64,000 nt of DNA, from assembly GCF_021130785.1 (NCBI RefSeq), contig NC_060211.1:126863001-126927000 (forward strand), written 5' to 3'. Positions 11,280 through 22,363 of this stretch are shown here, piece after piece. Both the position numbers and the translations under genes were made by a program. Positions within the stretch are counted from its first letter, which is position 1, and each line of letters begins with the position of its first letter. Source of the stretch: Homalodisca vitripennis (lineage: Eukaryota; Arthropoda; Insecta; Hemiptera; Cicadellidae). Under the pieces are notes generated by a model. The model did no database searches. It was not told the DNA's origin and saw only the letters and a program-made list of their open reading frames with translations.

Positions 11280-11480
11280 TTTGAGTTTAGCTCCAGGTCA
11301 ACTTCCTCTTAGTACAGCATCTGAAATATCGAAACAATGTCAAGAGTTCATTTTGAGCGTCCTCATTACTAACCTTTTTTTTGGATCTCTTCAAATGAAC
11401 ATGACTACAAATACCAGGAGTCAAGTCTGTGAAACGTCAGATTTCAGATGCTGGACTAAAAAGGAGCTAGTCTCAACATT
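11280..11480. repeat. Dispersed copy of the foldback family seen at 2320-2770
   Basis: Contains TTTTGAGTTTAGCTCCAGGT, ACTTCCTCTTAGTACAGCAT and later TTTTTTGGATCTCTTCAAATG, matching arms of the 2.3-2.8 kb element and the copy near 26660. Any open frame here is incidental. Confidence 0.55.
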
Positions 11481-12702
11481 CACATTGTATACTTCTCAAA
11501 TCTTTTATAACCGTTATCTTAAAATTTTATGAGATATAAAAAACATGTAAGGATGTAAAGCACTAATATTCTAAAACTCCTTGAAAACATCTTAACATTT
11601 TAAGAGATCAAAAATATATTATCATAAAAGTTGCTAAAGATATTTTTTTAATATGTAGTAAAATATAAAAATGATGTACAACTGTGGATAGCTGCCATCT
11701 TGAACTTTTTACTTAATTAAGACTAAGTTAGTCTAGGATTAGTTAACTACGATTAGTCAAGCCATGTATAAGTACTATATCCGAACAAAGTTTAGGTTTA
11801 ATCTGTTATAAGTTACAACAGGTATTGTTCAATCATTTAAAAACAAACAGTTCAATAATATTTATATTTTTACTATTAATAATAACATAAATACTATTTA
11901 ATTATTATTGTCATGTTTGCTTTAAAATTAATAAAGAATTAAAATCCAATAAGAAAGAAGCTTCTAAATTGTACTAATTACTATGTTTCCCTCTATTTCT
12001 GAAATGTTAATGTATACTTCTCTAAACCTTAACCTTACAAAATATTAAATAAAGTAAAAATATAGTAAGAAGTGTCATTGTAGACCTGTGTTATAAAATA
12101 ATTGAAAGAATAATTCTTCACGTATTTGAACGGTTACCATAATGAAACATCTAGTAACCCACTACTTGATAACAATCTTATCCAACGTATCTTGAGAAAT
12201 ATTTTCAAAATAACTTTTTTCAATCATTTAGAAATTACCACAATTATGAAATTCACAAACCCACATTATAATGAATAAGCCCATAAACACACCTCCATAT
12301 ATACAGAGTTAGGCGACAGTACATAATACGATTAGTCATACTATTCTGATTCATTTCATCTATCAGTAATGATTGGTTACGTTTTTCCAAAAGATACTTT
12401 GCCATAAACACTTGCTAGTTTTTACATGCATGATGGTGAATGTATTTCTTCAACATGAAGTTGTCTGTTTATTTTCATTTTAATCCACGACCAATAATGT
12501 AGTAATAATAGTTTGTTGTGTTCTGTTCACTTTTGATAGTTAATTCTAGTAGTACCAGCCTTTAATAACTAAATTTAATAAATAAAACTCTGGTAATAAT
12601 TTTAATACTTCAAATATAATCTATTGTATTCTGGCAAGTTGAGGATATCTACTTTTACGATCATCTTAGAATTATTACAGTATGTCGGTGAATGTATTTC
12701 AG

Positions 12703-12891
12703 GACACAGGATGACCTGGCAATATTACCACCGGTTAGAAGACATCCACGGCTACATGGACTACCTGGCCCAGACCTACCCCAACCTGGTCAGTGTGCAG
12801 ACTATCGGCAATTCTGTGGAGGGTAGGCCACTCAAAGTGATCAAAATATCCTCTGGAGAACCAAACAGCAAAGCCGTCTGGATAGATGGAG
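12703..12891 (+). CDS. Zinc carboxypeptidase, exon at the start of the mature enzyme
   Basis: AG acceptor at 12701-12702, GT donor at 12892; 189 nt. It begins by completing a Gly codon with the single base left by the exon at 1205-1396, and itself leaves one base. It encodes HRMTWQYYHRLEDIHGYMDY, then LVSVQTIGNSVEGRPLKVIK and AVWIDGG, the canonical opening of M14A catalytic domains (YH.Y.EI..., IG.S.EGRP, ..IDGG). The junction between propeptide and mature enzyme lies near its start. The last Gly is shared with the next exon, which supplies HARE of the zinc site. Confidence 0.95.
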
Positions 12892-13768
12892 GTAACAACA
12901 ATATTAAGCCTAGCCTTCATTTGAATATTTTGAAGGGGACAGTAATTTTTAAAACTTTACATAATGTTTATAAAGTGAGTAATTTTAGATAAACTATCCA
13001 ACAAGTATAATGTTCACATAGAAAATTGTGGTTGACCTGCCTCATAATCAATCTTAATATCTTGCTTTGAACAAATAATCAAAATGTTGAGTGATAAAAT
13101 GTTGCTCCTTTCTTATGCATGTTAAACATCTAAGTAAATTATGTAATAGTTCACTAATACATCCCTACTTTTCATTATATGTGACCTTAACTTTATTCTA
13201 TTTATTGCTAGTTGATAGGAAAATCCACTATTAGTTCATATTCTATTTACATTTCCGTTTCCATAGACATCAACCATAAACAACTAAGAATATGGGTTTT
13301 GGCCAACTGATGCTTAGTATTGTCATGGTATGGCATAATTAGGATTTCACTGATTCACTAGACATAAAGATGCGGTTATATTATAATGGTAAAACATTGT
13401 GACAAAATTTATCAATTCAACATTTAATAAATAGAGAAATTAATTAGGTTCAAGTGCTCTATATATATTTTCTTCAGTAATGAATGATCTAGAGTAAATT
13501 TCTAATTTTCTTGGTTTATCATGCACTATATCACGTAGTAATGCAAACACGGTTTATTATGATTTCAAGAGTAATTTGAAGAGCTGAAACTGTAACACTG
13601 TTAGCATTTTACTTAAGAGTTTTCGTGAGAAATTCAGATATGATTTCCAGTGGGGAAATTAAAATTTTTATCATCCTACATTACAATGATTGATTGATTG
13701 ATCAATGCAACTGAATGATCAATGCAAGGGCTTAGAACGATAATAAATTAAGGGTTTGTATGTGCCAG
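12892..13768. other. Intron, nothing recognised
   Basis: AT-rich intron between two carboxypeptidase exons. The acceptor (TGTGCCAG) has a weak pyrimidine tract. Confidence 0.7.
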
Positions 13769-14133
13769 GGACTCATGCGAGAGAGTGGATATCACCAGCT
13801 TCTGTGACGTACATCATTAACCAGCTGGTAGAGAACAGAGACAACTATCTAGATGAGGTGAAAGGCATAGACTTCCACATCTTGCCAGTTTTGAACCCAG
13901 ACGGATACGAGTACTCGCACACTGCAGACCGGCTGTGGCGTAAGAATCGTGGTCGCAACTACAACGGCGTGTGTGTGGGCACTGACCTCAATCGCAACTG
14001 GGGCTACAAGTGGGGAGGGGCAGGCTCAAGCAAGGTGCCGTGTAAGGAGATCTACGCTGGAGCACAAGCCTTTTCCGAGCCTGAAACTGCTGCTATCTCC
14101 AACTACGTATTAGCCAATAAGGCCAACATGAAG
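13769..14133 (+). CDS. Zinc carboxypeptidase, exon with two zinc ligands
   Basis: 365 nt, in phase with the preceding exon and leaving phase 0. The start reads G-THAREWISPA: HxxE supplies the zinc-binding His and Glu of M14 enzymes. Next comes LPVLNPDGYEYSHTADRLWR, the usual LNPDGY..S....R.WRKNR block including the substrate-binding Arg, and then GTDLNRNWGYKWGG, the carboxylate-binding NR motif. Two Cys residues (GVCVGTD and KVPCKEI) are placed as in the family disulphide. The exon ends AN-K-ANMK before a GTAAC donor. All catalytic-core residues expected here are present, so the gene looks functional. Confidence 0.96.
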
Positions 14134-14323
14134 GTAACACAAACTATTTAATACTACTTTAATTCAGTCCCCTTATCTTTGACGTCTCAAATTCTAATTG
14201 AGGAGATATTATAATATAAGCTTCCTACAATATTTGTTTAGTTTCAAAGTTTTCTTGTTCACATGTCGAAACATTGTCAACATTAACAATATATCACTTC
14301 TAAAGTTTAATCTTTTAATAGTA
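14134..14323. other. Short unique part of the last intron
   Basis: Sequence between the donor at 14134 and the inserted transposon; nothing recognised. Confidence 0.6.
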
Positions 14324-14416
14324 CAGGGTACGCCAAAAAGAACTCCCTTATTTTAGAAGGCAATAAAAACAAAACATAATAATATACAAAAAAATACATT
14401 TTAATGAAATGAAGTA

Positions 14417-15364
14417 CGAGGGTCGTCCACAAAGTAACCTCCGTTTTGAAATAAAAAAACAACCAGTTGAGATACAAAAAGTTTATTATATAAATGTTAA
14501 AACTACAGCTTTTCTCTACTTTTTTACATATTCACCATACAAATTCAAGCACTTATCATATCTTTTAACAGTTTTTGAAATTCCGTCTTTAAAAAAATCT
14601 GCCGCCTGAGAACGTAGCCAACCTGTCACAGCGTTTTGAAGCTCTTCATCACTCGCAAACCTCTGAGATGCAAGCCACCGCTTCATGTACGGGAAAAGAT
14701 AGAAATCACTGGGAGCCAGGTCTGGGCTGTAGGGGGGGTGGGTCAAAAACGTCCCATTTGAACTTTTCCAAAAGTTTTGTTGTTCTTTGAGCTGTATGAA
14801 GACAGGGGGTTGTCATGGACAAACACAACACCAGATGTCAGAAGACCATGACGCTTGTTTTGAATCGCTCGTCGTAGCCATTTTAAGGTTTCACAGTAAA
14901 AGGTTTCAGGAAAATGATCCGAAAGTTCCGAGATTGTGAAGCGACGGTTCTTGCGAATTTTCTCATCCACTTTGTTCACCAAGTCATCACTGACGAGAGA
15001 TGGCCTACCACTCTGGTCTTCATTGTGAACGTTCGTTCTTCCATTTTTTTAAAAACGAACCCATTGACGGACTCATAGTGTTTGGGCCATACACCGCACT
15101 CAATTCACGATGAATTTTAGCTGCTGTGTAACTTTTCGATCACAGAAATCTTATTACACCACGAACTTCACACTTGGCGGGATTTTCTATCACGGCGCTC
15201 ATGTTTTTGCGTTGTAACAAAAGAACGCGCGATCGCACGATGCTCTCCCTTGCACAGCTAGAAGCGTACTGAACGGCTGCGCACACCGATGTGAGAATAG
15301 CGGCGCTACCCCCACTACTTATCGCGCCACGCCCAAACGGCGGTTACTTTATGGACGACCCTCG
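14417..15364 (-). mobile_element. 948-bp internally deleted mariner, minus-strand copy, nested
   Basis: TA-flanked, with terminal repeats CGAGGGTCGTCCACAAAGTA and its complement. It is the inverted near-identical twin of the element at 23935-24882, with equal length and the same lesions. It carries pieces of a mariner transposase: an N-terminal part starting MSAVIENPAKCEVRGV, a stop after IRFL, a large deletion of the catalytic centre, then THPPYSPDLAPSDFYLFPYM and the C-terminus. It is not autonomous. It inserted into the element at 14324-16485, so it is the younger of the two. Confidence 0.93.
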
Positions 15365-15970
15365 TATAAAAAAATGAAGTATGCCATTTACATTAAATTA
15401 CAGCTGTTGAGTACGGGTTTGAAACAATAGATTACTTAGATGCTGACATTCATTGTTGATGCATTCATTGTCTCTCGGAAGGTGTCCATTACTTGGCGAG
15501 TCATCTCAGACGGAATGGCAGCAACCTCGTTTGTTATCGCTTTCTTTACAGCATCTATGGTTCTGAAACACTTTGGATTTGAGGTATTCCAATAGGAATA
15601 AATTGCAAGGTGTCAAAGCGGGTGATTGTGGAGACCACCCGATATCACCTCATAGGAATACAATGTGTCCAGGAAACATGTCTCTGAGGATGTCAAGAGA
15701 TCAACGAGATGTGTGTGAAGTTGCCTCATCTTACTGAAACCACATATTGCCGGGTCCGTGTTCATTTAAAATATTGTCCACCTTTGGCCGAAAGAAAGAT
15801 TTTCAACATCGCACAATAACCATCACTGTTAACTACAACTATTACACCGTCACCCAGCACACTAATCTGATAAACTGCACACCAAACAGTAACTTTTGGG
15901 CAATGAAGAAAACAGTGAAGTTATCGGAGGGTTGTGTTCGTGTTCAGAACAATATCTAAAATTTTGTTTA

Positions 15971-16186
15971 TTAACTGCGCACATTTGTAAGAAGAATGTC
16001 TTGATACAATCTTGTTTGAGTTTCAAAGTCTCTGTCACTCAATTCTTGAGTCATTACAATCTTATATGGATGCTTTTTCAGATCTCGGTGGAGAATTCTC
16101 CAAATGCTGCGGTCCGACAAATGTAGGGTTGTCGCATGTTTTCGTGCTGAGCGCTGTAGTGACTGCAGAATTGATTCCCTTACCAA
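15971..16186 (-). pseudogene. Broken transposase, helix-turn-helix part
   Basis: 71 codons open on the minus strand with the motif LSDRSIWRILHRDLKKHPYK, the linker after the HTH in DUF4817-type IS630 transposases (compare TTIQNVLHKRLRLHAYKIQI in the intact copy at 47.4 kb). Downstream, toward 15400, further pieces of the DDE domain appear in shifting frames. Not functional. Confidence 0.75.
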
Positions 16187-16973
16187 AGCGACATTTTCAG
16201 GTCCTCTTGCAGTGCGAGGACGGCCAGGAGATTTTCATTTTAATGAAGAACTTGTTTCTCTAAAGTTCTGAGTCCATGTGCAAATAGTTTTTTTATCAGG
16301 AACGGAGTCATTCTCACCTAGCGTAAAGTGGACGTGGAATGGTCGCTGCATAGCTATTGTCGAACCACCATTTTTTAATGAACTCCTCAACCATGAATGA
16401 GGAATGAATTATTCCCACCACTCTACACCATTCCCGCTCGTTGCAGGGCAGCTTTAAAATCGGGGAGTTTTTCTGCCACACCCTGTATATTCAAACAGCA
16501 CACAGACCTTCTGCCCCAAAGATCAAGAGTTTGAACTTGGCTGCTCTCTCAAATAAGAGTATAAATCTTAAAACACATCAAGTCGTTCGTTCACTGTATA
16601 TACAAAAAGAAAATGGCTATAGTTCAGAAGTGAAATGTATTCCTTTATTGAAAATTACTGTTACTATCTAATCAATAACAAGTTACTAAGGCTTTACATA
16701 ATCATTACACATCATGAGACAGACACAATGTGTTCTGATTTTTCACATCACTGAGCATGCTTGATCAACATCCACACTTAAATTGTTTTCCAGCACCTAT
16801 TGATCAGATCTGTGGAGGAGTAGGCTATACAAGTAGATGTAGTATTTAGGTCCCATATCAATTCATAAACTTCCATTTTAAAAATTAATCCATATAGAGA
16901 CTATGAAAATTAAGAAGTGTTTTAATTGTTGATTCTGTAAGGCAGAACAATAAGCATATGTGATGATCCACAG

Positions 16974-17333
16974 GGATACCTGACATTCCACAGCTACGGG
17001 CAATACATACTGTATCCATGGGGCTATGATCGCAAGGTACCGCCAGATTACATGGACCTGGCTCGTGTCGGATATGCAATGGGCGAGGCCATGCGTAAGC
17101 AGGGAGGACATCAATACACTGTCGGCAACAGTGCTACCACTCTCTACTCGGCAGCTGGAGGGGCAGATGATTGGGCCAAGGGTCAAGCAGGGGTCAAGTA
17201 TGCCTACACTGTAGAATTGCCAGACACTGGCCGCTACGGCTTCATCCTGCCTGCCACCTATATTCAGCCAGTTGCCAAGGAGGCCTTTGCCGCTGTACGG
17301 GTGTTGGCACAAGAAGTAAAAAATACACCTTGA
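16974..17333 (+). CDS. Zinc carboxypeptidase, last exon with catalytic Glu; carboxypeptidase B-type pocket
   Basis: AG acceptor at 16972-16973, phase 0, 120 codons including the TGA at 17331. It encodes YLTFHSYGQYILYPWGY, whose FHS carries the third zinc ligand (His). Then comes SAAGGADDWAKGQAG, the segment forming the S1' specificity pocket: the residue at the position of Ile255 of bovine carboxypeptidase A is Asp, as in carboxypeptidase B, which prefers C-terminal Lys or Arg. YTVELPDTGRYGFILPA contains the catalytic Glu. The end AAVRVLAQEVKN is a normal C-terminus. The four exons in the window code for about 368 residues, as expected for a roughly 420-residue preproenzyme lacking its first exon here. 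The likely role is digestion of peptides or removal of basic C-terminal residues. Confidence 0.96.
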   Translation, partial: GYLTFHSYGQYILYPWGYDRKVPPDYMDLARVGYAMGEAMRKQGGHQYTVGNSATTLYSAAGGADDWAKGQAGVKYAYTVELPDTGRYGFILPATYIQPVAKEAFAAVRVLAQEVKNTP

Positions 17334-17440
17334 ACTTTGTTCCTCCACTCTTGTTATTTATTGTATTTATTTGTTAGGATGTGAATATTAAATTATATTT
17401 TTATAAATTGGCTAACTTTTTTATCAAATCCTGACCGTCT

Positions 17441-17446
17441 AATAAA
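17441..17446 (+). promoter_or_regulatory. Poly(A) signal of the carboxypeptidase gene
   Basis: AATAAA 108 bp after the stop codon. An earlier ATTAAA lies near 17388; either could be used. Confidence 0.65.
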
Positions 17447-17923
17447 CTTTATTTAATCAATTGAAGTTATTCACTTTGTTCAAGTTAATATATCACAATG
17501 CTAGAGCAGCCAAAACGAAAATTATTCATTGTCGTGAATTTTGTGCTTGATGAGACAATGAACAAGCTCGGTGATGGGTAAACCAGACAGAGCTCTTTTG
17601 TAACCTAGATATCTCTAATCTCGTAATGATACAACACAAATACAACTACGAAATCATTGTGTTGTCGAGTGTACGTTTTGGATACTGAAATCATGGCAAG
17701 TACTAAGTTGGCCATAATACTCAATCAATTCGGTCTTACTGGAACCTTTCAGATGGACATAAGACTTTAGATTCCAAAAGTCCAAAAATTTGGAAATTTC
17801 TCAATTTCATATAAAAGTTAGAAAACCAGTATAAAACTTAATTTGGGATATCTAACACCACTAGTCAACATTACAAAGATAAAAAGTACAATTAATTAAA
17901 TGTTTCAATGACGCAGTGCTTAC

Positions 17924-18082
17924 CTTTAGGGATGAGATCTCTTTACATAACTTCTTATTTTCTCTTTCATATCCAGTTATAAGTTGTTCCTGGCTCTTTA
18001 TTTCATTCTGAAGACACTCTAGCTGCTGACTATTAACTTCTGGGCTCTTCTCAGCTTTAGAACTTTTTTGGAGTTCATAAAT
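17924..18082 (-). CDS. Coiled-coil protein (tentative CEP162-like), exon F
   Basis: Minus-strand exon with acceptor TTTTCTAG above 18082 and a GTAAGC donor below 17924; 159 nt, phase 0 to phase 0. It encodes ELQKSSKAEKSPEVNSQQLE and NEIKSQEQLITGYERENKKL, ending KEISSLK. The QEQLITGYERENKKL segment resembles what I remember of centrosomal CEP162 proteins; this is recognition by eye, not a search. It is the last exon found on the minus strand: the next 590 bp toward the carboxypeptidase stop codon show no further exon. Its phase fits the + strand exon at 45660, suggesting that the gene was split by an inversion. Confidence 0.75.
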
Positions 18083-18839
18083 CTAGAAAATAAAGTATAA
18101 AAAGATTTATTAAACCTGTAAATGTTATACTAAAATTATTTATAGTGTGATATATTTATTGAAATAACACTAATTTTGATTAAATCTAAAGAACCTCAGG
18201 GAGCCATGCAGAAACATCTACTAACCCCAGAGTACAAAGAGAAATCTAGAATACATTGTATTGTTGTTTGTATAAAAATGAGAATTTTTTTAACTGTTTC
18301 AGAATATATTATACAAGTAAAATAAGTAATTAACAAATGGTGTATTATCACAGCTTTTGTAAATACCTAAGTACAAGTATTATTGTTGTAGCTTTGGAAC
18401 TAACAAATTAGTTGCTGCCAACAGCGTGTCACAAATTTCAACTTCTATCTTTCAAACAAAAATTTCTTAAAATAGAACATGTTCTAATTATACCATCAAG
18501 AATGTATATGTGCCAGAACAGCATTCCGGTAAGTGGAAGAAAAATTTATTTATCGTAAAATCTGTTACAGAGATTAAGGAACAAGTAGTATAATTTGTTG
18601 GGTACATTGAATTCCATTGTTTCAAGTATTAGCATATTTTATGCTTAAATTAACCAAGAAAAAGTTGAATACGAATGAGTGTTCTGCATCAGCTCGCGGC
18701 ACTGTGAAATGAGCCTATTCTCTCATCTCGTCTTAGTCTGTAAACGTAAATGCTACGAGATACTAACCTATCAGTTTCAAGTTGTTACAGTTAGTTTTGT
18801 TAATTTTCTACAAATAAAATCAGTTGAGTATTGTATTTA
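18083..18839. other. Intron of the minus-strand coiled-coil gene, nothing recognised
   Basis: AT-rich; no exon or element recognised. Confidence 0.5.
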
Positions 18840-19530
18840 GTTTAAGATGAATTTCATAGAAATGTATGTATGTATGAGCTTATACACTATAACACGAGCT
18901 TGTGAACACAAATATCAGACTTAACTGGTACAAAGACAGTACTTGCACAAAGCTTTTATGAGTTCATTAGCCAGTCTTAACCAATGAAAAGTTTTAAGAT
19001 GGCGGCCATTCGTATTCAAGCAAAAGGTTTAACTCAACTAATTCAAAAATATTGACCCAAACTGCTACATTGTTACGTAGTTAGAAACAACTTTTATTCT
19101 TTCACTTTTTCAATATCACAGTTTAAAAATGACGGCCATTCAAAATTATTTAGAAAAGGAATAGTTATATTTATCACTAATTATACATTATAGCACAAAA
19201 CAAACGTGTTTTAGGATTCACAATAATGGTTTGTTCCGTGATTTATATAACGTATGGTTTCAAAGTAACGAGTATACAAAGTTTTCAACTAGTATACAAC
19301 ATTTTGGGAATAACTGTGAACACGATAACTACTGTAGTCCTTAATAGATACAGACTCAACTCTGTACAGAGGCGGTATTTGTATGTAATTAAGATGAGTT
19401 TGTTTACCAGTATAGATACCTTTCAAGATGGCAGTTAGTTACTTGCATTTGGGAAAAACTTGTATCTCTAGTATTAGGCCTATTTATTTCTCAGTGATTT
19501 TTTCAGGTTTCAACATGATGGTTGTTTTAA
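18840..19530. repeat. Degenerate tandem repeats with ATGGCGGCCATT-like cores
   Basis: Several blocks share the elements CAAGATGGC or GATGGCGGCCATT (near 19000, 19130, 19430 and 19515), each followed by AT-rich sequence and motifs such as AGTATA and GTGAACACRA. The period is irregular (about 85-300 bp). This looks like an old, diverged satellite or a set of MITE fragments. No coding content is apparent. Confidence 0.35.
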
Positions 19531-21064
19531 GTTATAGAAGTATACAATTGAATCATTATAAGTGAATATATTTACAAACATAATTTCAGATTAATTGTAA
19601 CTAAATGGAGAAATGTATACAGTTGTAAAAATGTTTGTCTAGTAAGCTTTCAAGATTATGGACTTTCTAAATGTTTGAAAGTGTTACAATTACGCCAATG
19701 TTGAGGATTATTGTCCCATCAATGTTGTGCAAATTAAACATCTAAACTAATAATGCATCTTCAGTTTGACATTTTATGACGACAGTGTCATTGAAATCTA
19801 GATTTCTTCCGACTGAGCCGGAAGGGATATTTACAATTATTTCTTGATAAACTTTGTTGAAATAATCAGTTGAGTTAATCTTTTCTCTTCGTTTCTAATG
19901 TAAATGTTTATCATCAGTAATACATCATTAAAAGTTATGATAGTGTTTGTTCTGCTACTAAGTGTTATTTGATTGATGAACTGTTATTATGTGTATTATA
20001 CAGTGTATGGTAGATCTAATTCTACCTCTCAGAATACATAAAATCATGTTTTTAATAGGCTATGTTTCTAAAAAACCTAGACCCCTTATAGCTGTAAGAT
20101 TCCCTGACTCACTTCCCTCACATTGTTTCCTGGTAGTGCAAGGTTACAAGTACACCCCCTGTGTGCCGTGTATTGTCTATTTATGTATTATTACGGATAC
20201 AAAAGATGTAAGATGTACAAAAGCATTGTAGACATAGCATGGTCACATTAACATCTTCTCCAATTTACTATCACACAGTATAAAGTAAATATCAAAAAGA
20301 TAAAAAAAATTAAATAACATTATCGTTAAATCAATAATAAAATAGTTTCTTGGTTCTTAGACAGGTGTGCAATGTAAGTTATTAGCAGTTAACTACATTT
20401 AAGCAGTTTTCTTAAGCAAGAGTTGAGGATTGTTAATGCTAGGAGGCACGTTGTGGCCGCATACTTTAGAGATAAATACATGAAATAACAAAAAAAATGG
20501 ATTCTGAAGGAAAAATTTAACCGGTTTTAAAAGTAAAAAGTTTATTGCTCACAAAATGATTGCCTTCAAATTTTCATTTTTGAGTTTAAACAGAAGTTAA
20601 GTACAGTAATTTAATTATTATAAATAAAATAATATTTTTTATTTCTATACACCAAATTCTATGATCAAATCAGTTAACAAATCAGTTAAAAAAAATTAAA
20701 ATTAGTCAAAAATTGAAGGGAAAAAACAGAAAAATAAATTTTTTTCATTTTGATACTGCTGTGTGGTGGCTCAGTTTGGAACTAATCCCAGCACAATTAA
20801 TTAGTCTTAAGCACACACAACTGGTAATCAATTATTGCTTATATTTCATATTAATTTGAGTTCTTTTATAGATTCCATAAATAACTCTCAAAATATTACA
20901 TTACTATTTAACAATTTACAGAGAAGTAAATTGAAGCGCAGTTACTTGCGGCTTCCACACAATTTCATAGGCTTTGCAGGTGTATGAGCACATCTGGTCG
21001 AATGAATTATATTTTTGGCACCATAGGGATTTGCCTTGTTTCCCTTGATGTCAAAATTTATATA
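19531..21064. other. Intron, nothing recognised
   Basis: AT-rich; the short open frames have no recognisable content. Confidence 0.5.
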
Positions 21065-22037
21065 CGAGGCAAGTTTTAAAATTAAGTACCGTTTTTAATT
21101 TATGGTAGGTGTTTAAAGTATGTGTGCGATCGAGTCTACATCTGTTTGTGATTTTAAAATGCCGCTACCTATTGAGAATCCCACCAACTGCGAAGTGCGT
21201 ACTATAATATGTTTTTTCAGTGCTAAAGGCTTAAAAGCAGCTGACATTTATCGTAAAATCAGAGATGTTTATGATAATAGTATTATGAGTGATGGAATGA
21301 TGCAGAAATAGGTTAGGACCTTTAAAGATGGCCGCACAAACACTGAAAATGGGGGACGGCCATCTTGTTCCAGGTGATGATACATGGGTAGCCTATGTTA
21401 CACCAGAATCGAAACTGCAATCATGGAATGGCAAAATTTATCATCCCCTAGGAAAGTGAAATTCAAACAAACAATTTCAGCTCAGGAAATTATTTACACT
21501 GCGTTTTGGGACAGAAAGGGTATATTGCTGGTTGATGTTTTGCTTCGTGGGGAAACGATCAATGCAGCAGTGTACTGTGAAACATTAGAAAAATTGCACC
21601 GTACAGTTCAAAACTAAAGGCGTGGCATGCTGAGTATGGGTGTTGTCCTGCTCCATGATAATGCCTATCCATATACGGCAAATCATATCCAAGACATTAT
21701 CACTTTTTTTAGCTGAGAACAATTGGACCACACTCCATATAGTATTGATATAGCGACTACTATTTGTTTCTGCACTTGAAGACACATCTGGTGGGGCAGC
21801 ACCATACCTATGACGACGAAGTAAAAACGACCATGATGTAGTGTTTATATAACAACCAGCAACCTTCTTCGACAATGGAATAAAAGCTGATCCCACATTA
21901 CAATAAGTGCCTTAATATTATTGGGAATTATGTAGAAAATTAGAGTAAAGTATGATCTTCCAAGTGAATAAATTATTTTAAAAAAAATATATACTTTTTA
22001 AATTTAAAAACAGTACTTGCTTTTAAAACACACCTCG
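21065..22037 (+). mobile_element. Internally deleted mariner transposon (973 bp)
   Basis: TA-flanked; starts CGAGGCAAGTTTTAAAA and ends TTTTAAAACACACCTCG. The plus-strand transposase is broken. The N-terminal part (from about 21158) reads LPIENPTNCEVRTIICFFSA and then AADIYRKIRDVYDNS, the mariner paired-domain-like HTH; the middle part reads TAFWDRKGILLVDVLLRGET and CETLEKLH; then HDNAYPYTA, the second catalytic box. Stops and a deletion separate them. Different subfamily from the 948-bp copies. Confidence 0.9.
21120..21617 (+). pseudogene. Broken mariner transposase
   Basis: Two open pieces (21120-21311, 21384-21617) of mariner transposase with stop codons and a missing catalytic segment between them. 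The first ATG likely lies inside the piece, before PLPIENPTN. No function is expected. Confidence 0.8.
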
Positions 22038-22363
22038 TACATACACAGGTCTCATAAGACAACTAAGTACACCATCAAAAGACAACTAAGATAGGTTGTA
22101 TATCAGTCTTTAAATGTATGTCTTAAAAGCTAGTAACTTTGTCTTTGATATCTTCATTACAGTAGAGACCAAGCACTGTATGCCTTATTTTTGCTAAAAT
22201 GCCCCTTGCGCGCGCACATGCGAACACAAATTTAATTCGATTTTTATATAATAGTATAGATTGAATGATAACATATCACTAGAAACTCTGGTAATGTGCT
22301 TTTCAATGATAATTTAAACTATGTATGGAACTTCTCATATATTGACGTTATAGCTAATATTAA

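Larger units (their letters stand above)
10559..12702. other. Intron sequence, mostly unassigned
   Basis: AT-rich. It holds a hammerhead-like motif at 11147-11173 and a diverged member of the foldback family near 11280-11480, but no exon until the acceptor at 12701-12702. Confidence 0.5.
14324..16485 (-). mobile_element. IS630/Tc1-mariner-type transposon (DUF4817-like transposase), decayed, hosting a nested mariner
   Basis: Flanked by TA on both sides. The terminal repeats start CAGGGTACGCCAAAAAGAAC (left) and, on the complement, CAGGGTGTGGCAGAAAAACT (right). The transposase is on the minus strand: HTH region in the 15971-16186 frame (RSARKHATTLHLSDRSIWRI) and a C-terminal region with DAVKKAITNEVAAIPSEM near 15480-15560, both interrupted by stops. 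The same type of transposase occurs intact at 47420-48439. Without the 948-bp nested mariner the element would be about 1.2 kb. It lies inside the last carboxypeptidase intron. Confidence 0.85.

Noticed and set aside
12735..12920. Minus-strand open frame opposite carboxypeptidase exon 2
   Set aside because: Shadow of the + strand exon.
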